This document shows positions 62,462-64,000 of a DNA stretch of 64,000 nucleotides, one piece after another. Each line of letters starts with the position of its first letter. Position 1 is the first letter of the stretch. Source of the DNA: Pedomonas sp051304405 (lineage in GTDB: Bacteria > Pseudomonadota > Alphaproteobacteria > Sphingomonadales > Sphingomonadaceae); the NCBI RefSeq assembly GCF_051304405.1, contig NZ_JBPPGG010000001.1, positions 1,116,001 to 1,180,000 on the forward strand, in the 5' to 3' direction. The translations under genes and the position numbers were made by a program. Under the pieces are notes generated by a model. That model did not search any database. It was not told the DNA's origin and saw nothing but the letters and a program-made list of their open reading frames with translations.

Positions 62462-64000
62462 ATGACCGATTTGAAGACGTGGCTGCGCTGGAGCGTTGCC
62501 GCCGTGCCGTTTGCCCTGCTGGCCGCCTGCGCGACCCAGCAGACGAGCGAGCCGGTGGCGGTGGTCAAGCAGAGCGCCGACCAGCAGCTGGCGCAGCTGT
62601 TCAAGGACTCCGACGAGGCCAACCTGCGCCTGAACCCGATCGAGGCCATGTCGCGCGGCGACATGCGCTATGCCGACCGGGTGGGCGATTACCTGAGCCC
62701 CGCCCACAACGCCGAGGTGCTGCGCATCAAGCAGGCCGAGCTGGCGCGGCTGAACGCCATCGACCGTGCGGCGCTCAGCCCCGAGAACGCCATCTACTAC
62801 GATGTGTTCAAGTACGAGACGGAGCAGGCCATCCGCTTCGCCTCCGAGCCGCTGGCCAGCATCGGCGACCAGCTCGCCATCGAGCACTTCGGCGGCATGC
62901 ACATCATGTTCCCGGACATCTCCTCGGGTGAGTCCCTGGCGCCGTACAAGACGGTGAAGGACTACGAGAACGGCCTGAAGCGTCTCGACGAGTTCGTGAC
63001 GATCATGGACCGCGCCATCGAGCGTATGCGCGAGGGCATCGCGGCGGGTCATGTGCAGCCGCAGGTGGTGGTCGACAACGTGATCGGCCAGCTGGACAAC
63101 ATCATCCAGCAGGGGGTCGACAACAGCCCCTTCTACATGCCGATCAAGAACATCCCGGCGGACTTCTCCGCGAACGACAAGGCGCGGCTGACCAAGGCCT
63201 ATCAGGAGAAGATCGCCAAGTCGGTCCTGCCGGTCTATGAGCGCATGAAGGTCTTCATGCAGACCGAGTACAAGCCGCACGCCCGCCGCGTGCCGGGCCT
63301 GCTCGGCATGAAGGACGGCCCGCTGCTCTACGCCGCGCTGGTGCAGCAGCACACCACCACCACCCTGTCGCCGAACGAGATCCACGAGATCGGCCTGTCG
63401 GAGGTGGCGCGCATCAACCGCGAGATGGAAGCCATCAAGAAGGAAGTGGGCTTCAAGGGCACGCTGAAGCAGTTCTTCGAGCACCTGCGCACCGACCCGA
63501 AGTTCAAGTTCAAGAGCAAGGAAGACCTGCTGGCGAACTACAACGCGGTGCGCGAGCGGGTGGACGCGGGCATGCCCCGGCTGTTCAGCCGCCAGGCCAA
63601 GACGCCGTTTGAGATCCGCCCGATTCCCTCGTTCATCGAGAAGAACAGCGCCGGCGCCTACTACATGAGCGGCAGCCTGGAGGCCAACCGGCCGGGCGTG
63701 TTCTACGTGAACACCTATGACCTGCCCGCCCGCACCAAGCCGGGCATGGAGAGCCTGTTCCTGCACGAGGCGATCCCGGGTCACCACTACCAGATCAGCC
63801 TGGCGCAGGAGACGCCGTCCATCCCCAACTTCCTGCGCTTCGGCGGCAACAACGCCTACGTGGAAGGCTGGGGCCTCTATGCCGAAACCCTCGGCCGGGA
63901 GCTGGGCCTGCTGACCGATCCGTACCAGCGCTTCGGCAAGCTGGACGCGGAGATGATGCGCGCCATGCGTCTGGTGGTGGACACCGGCCTGCACGCCAAG
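62462..64000 (+). CDS. DUF885 family lipoprotein (3' end outside window)
   Basis: 513 codons visible, no stop before the window end. Lipobox LLAAC puts the lipidated Cys at 23. DUF885 features: LNPIEAMSRGD-MRYADRVGDYLSP, long helical central part, and a zinc-peptidase-like motif HEAIPGHHYQ (His435, Glu436, His441/His442) with the later EGWGLYAE segment. The family is predicted to be metal-dependent carboxypeptidases; activity is not demonstrated for most. Shares strand and export fate with the preceding amidohydrolase. Confidence 0.9.
   Translation, partial: MTDLKTWLRWSVAAVPFALLAACATQQTSEPVAVVKQSADQQLAQLFKDSDEANLRLNPIEAMSRGDMRYADRVGDYLSPAHNAEVLRIKQAELARLNAIDRAALSPENAIYYDVFKYETEQAIRFASEPLASIGDQLAIEHFGGMHIMFPDISSGESLAPYKTVKDYENGLKRLDEFVTIMDRAIERMREGIAAGHVQPQVVVDNVIGQLDNIIQQGVDNSPFYMPIKNIPADFSANDKARLTKAYQEKIAKSVLPVYERMKVFMQTEYKPHARRVPGLLGMKDGPLLYAALVQQHTTTTLSPNEIHEIGLSEVARINREMEAIKKEVGFKGTLKQFFEHLRTDPKFKFKSKEDLLANYNAVRERVDAGMPRLFSRQAKTPFEIRPIPSFIEKNSAGAYYMSGSLEANRPGVFYVNTYDLPARTKPGMESLFLHEAIPGHHYQISLAQETPSIPNFLRFGGNNAYVEGWGLYAETLGRELGLLTDPYQRFGKLDAEMMRAMRLVVDTGLHAK

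Overview
The window is a chromosomal segment of a high-GC alphaproteobacterium. Gene order points to a Sphingomonadales-like lineage: infA-maf-RNase E/G-yacG-tRNA-Phe, hemC-hemD-Mic60-like divergent from tsaD-gpsA, and a miaB-to-pnp block. Species is not assignable from the sequence alone. I see no IS transposase, integrase, phage structural gene or CRISPR array.

Layout. 0-7 kb: the 3' end of a MurJ flippase gene, trpS, a DUF4136 lipoprotein, a DUF2333 protein, a copAB copper-resistance operon behind a MerR-type promoter, and a universal stress protein. 7.4-29.3 kb: a long minus-strand chain, read from its far end as miaB-phoH-ybeY-corC-lnt-xre-metK-trmB-rimP-nusA-ylxR-infB-rbfA-(abi)-truB-rpsO-pnp, then a flavin oxidoreductase. 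This links tRNA modification, rRNA maturation, envelope lipoprotein acylation, SAM synthesis, translation initiation and RNA decay. An Abi/HEPN gene interrupts it between rbfA and truB. 29.4-34.8 kb: plsC, fur, mucR, rimI, tsaB, a RutE-type reductase, nfuA and an SH3-domain protein, also minus strand. 35-39.4 kb: a 2-hydroxyacid dehydrogenase, a LuxR-type regulator with a degenerate receiver, and a lipoprotein subtilase with a barrel-like C-terminus. 39.4-45.5 kb: hisGD, then infA-maf-rng-yacG-tRNA-Phe, an acyltransferase and arfB. 45.7-53.6 kb: an accessory block for uptake and CoA activation (MaoC-like, acyl-CoA synthetase, TetR, alpha/beta hydrolase, TonB receptor, spinster-type MFS). 53.7-60.7 kb: a second, complete murJ, gpsA, tsaD, hemC, hemD, a Mic60/mitofilin-like gene and tRNA-Thr. 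60.9-64 kb: two exported enzymes, an amidohydrolase and a DUF885 lipoprotein cut by the window end.

The most unusual features are non-coding. Six intergenic copies of a 111-180 bp element (A-F) each carry a GC-rich hairpin at both ends (GCAGGAGGG...CCCTCCTGC type; the right one of copy E is degenerate) flanking an inner inverted repeat that opens ACCTCCCGTTCGTTT-like. They lie only between genes, even inside the infB-rbfA operon. The Abi/HEPN gene is preceded by three 16-bp tandem repeats and hairpins, which resembles an RNA-antitoxin arrangement. Further candidates are a long stem-loop in the pnp leader, a 13-codon leader ORF one base ahead of metK, a structured fur leader, and many short intergenic tandem duplications.
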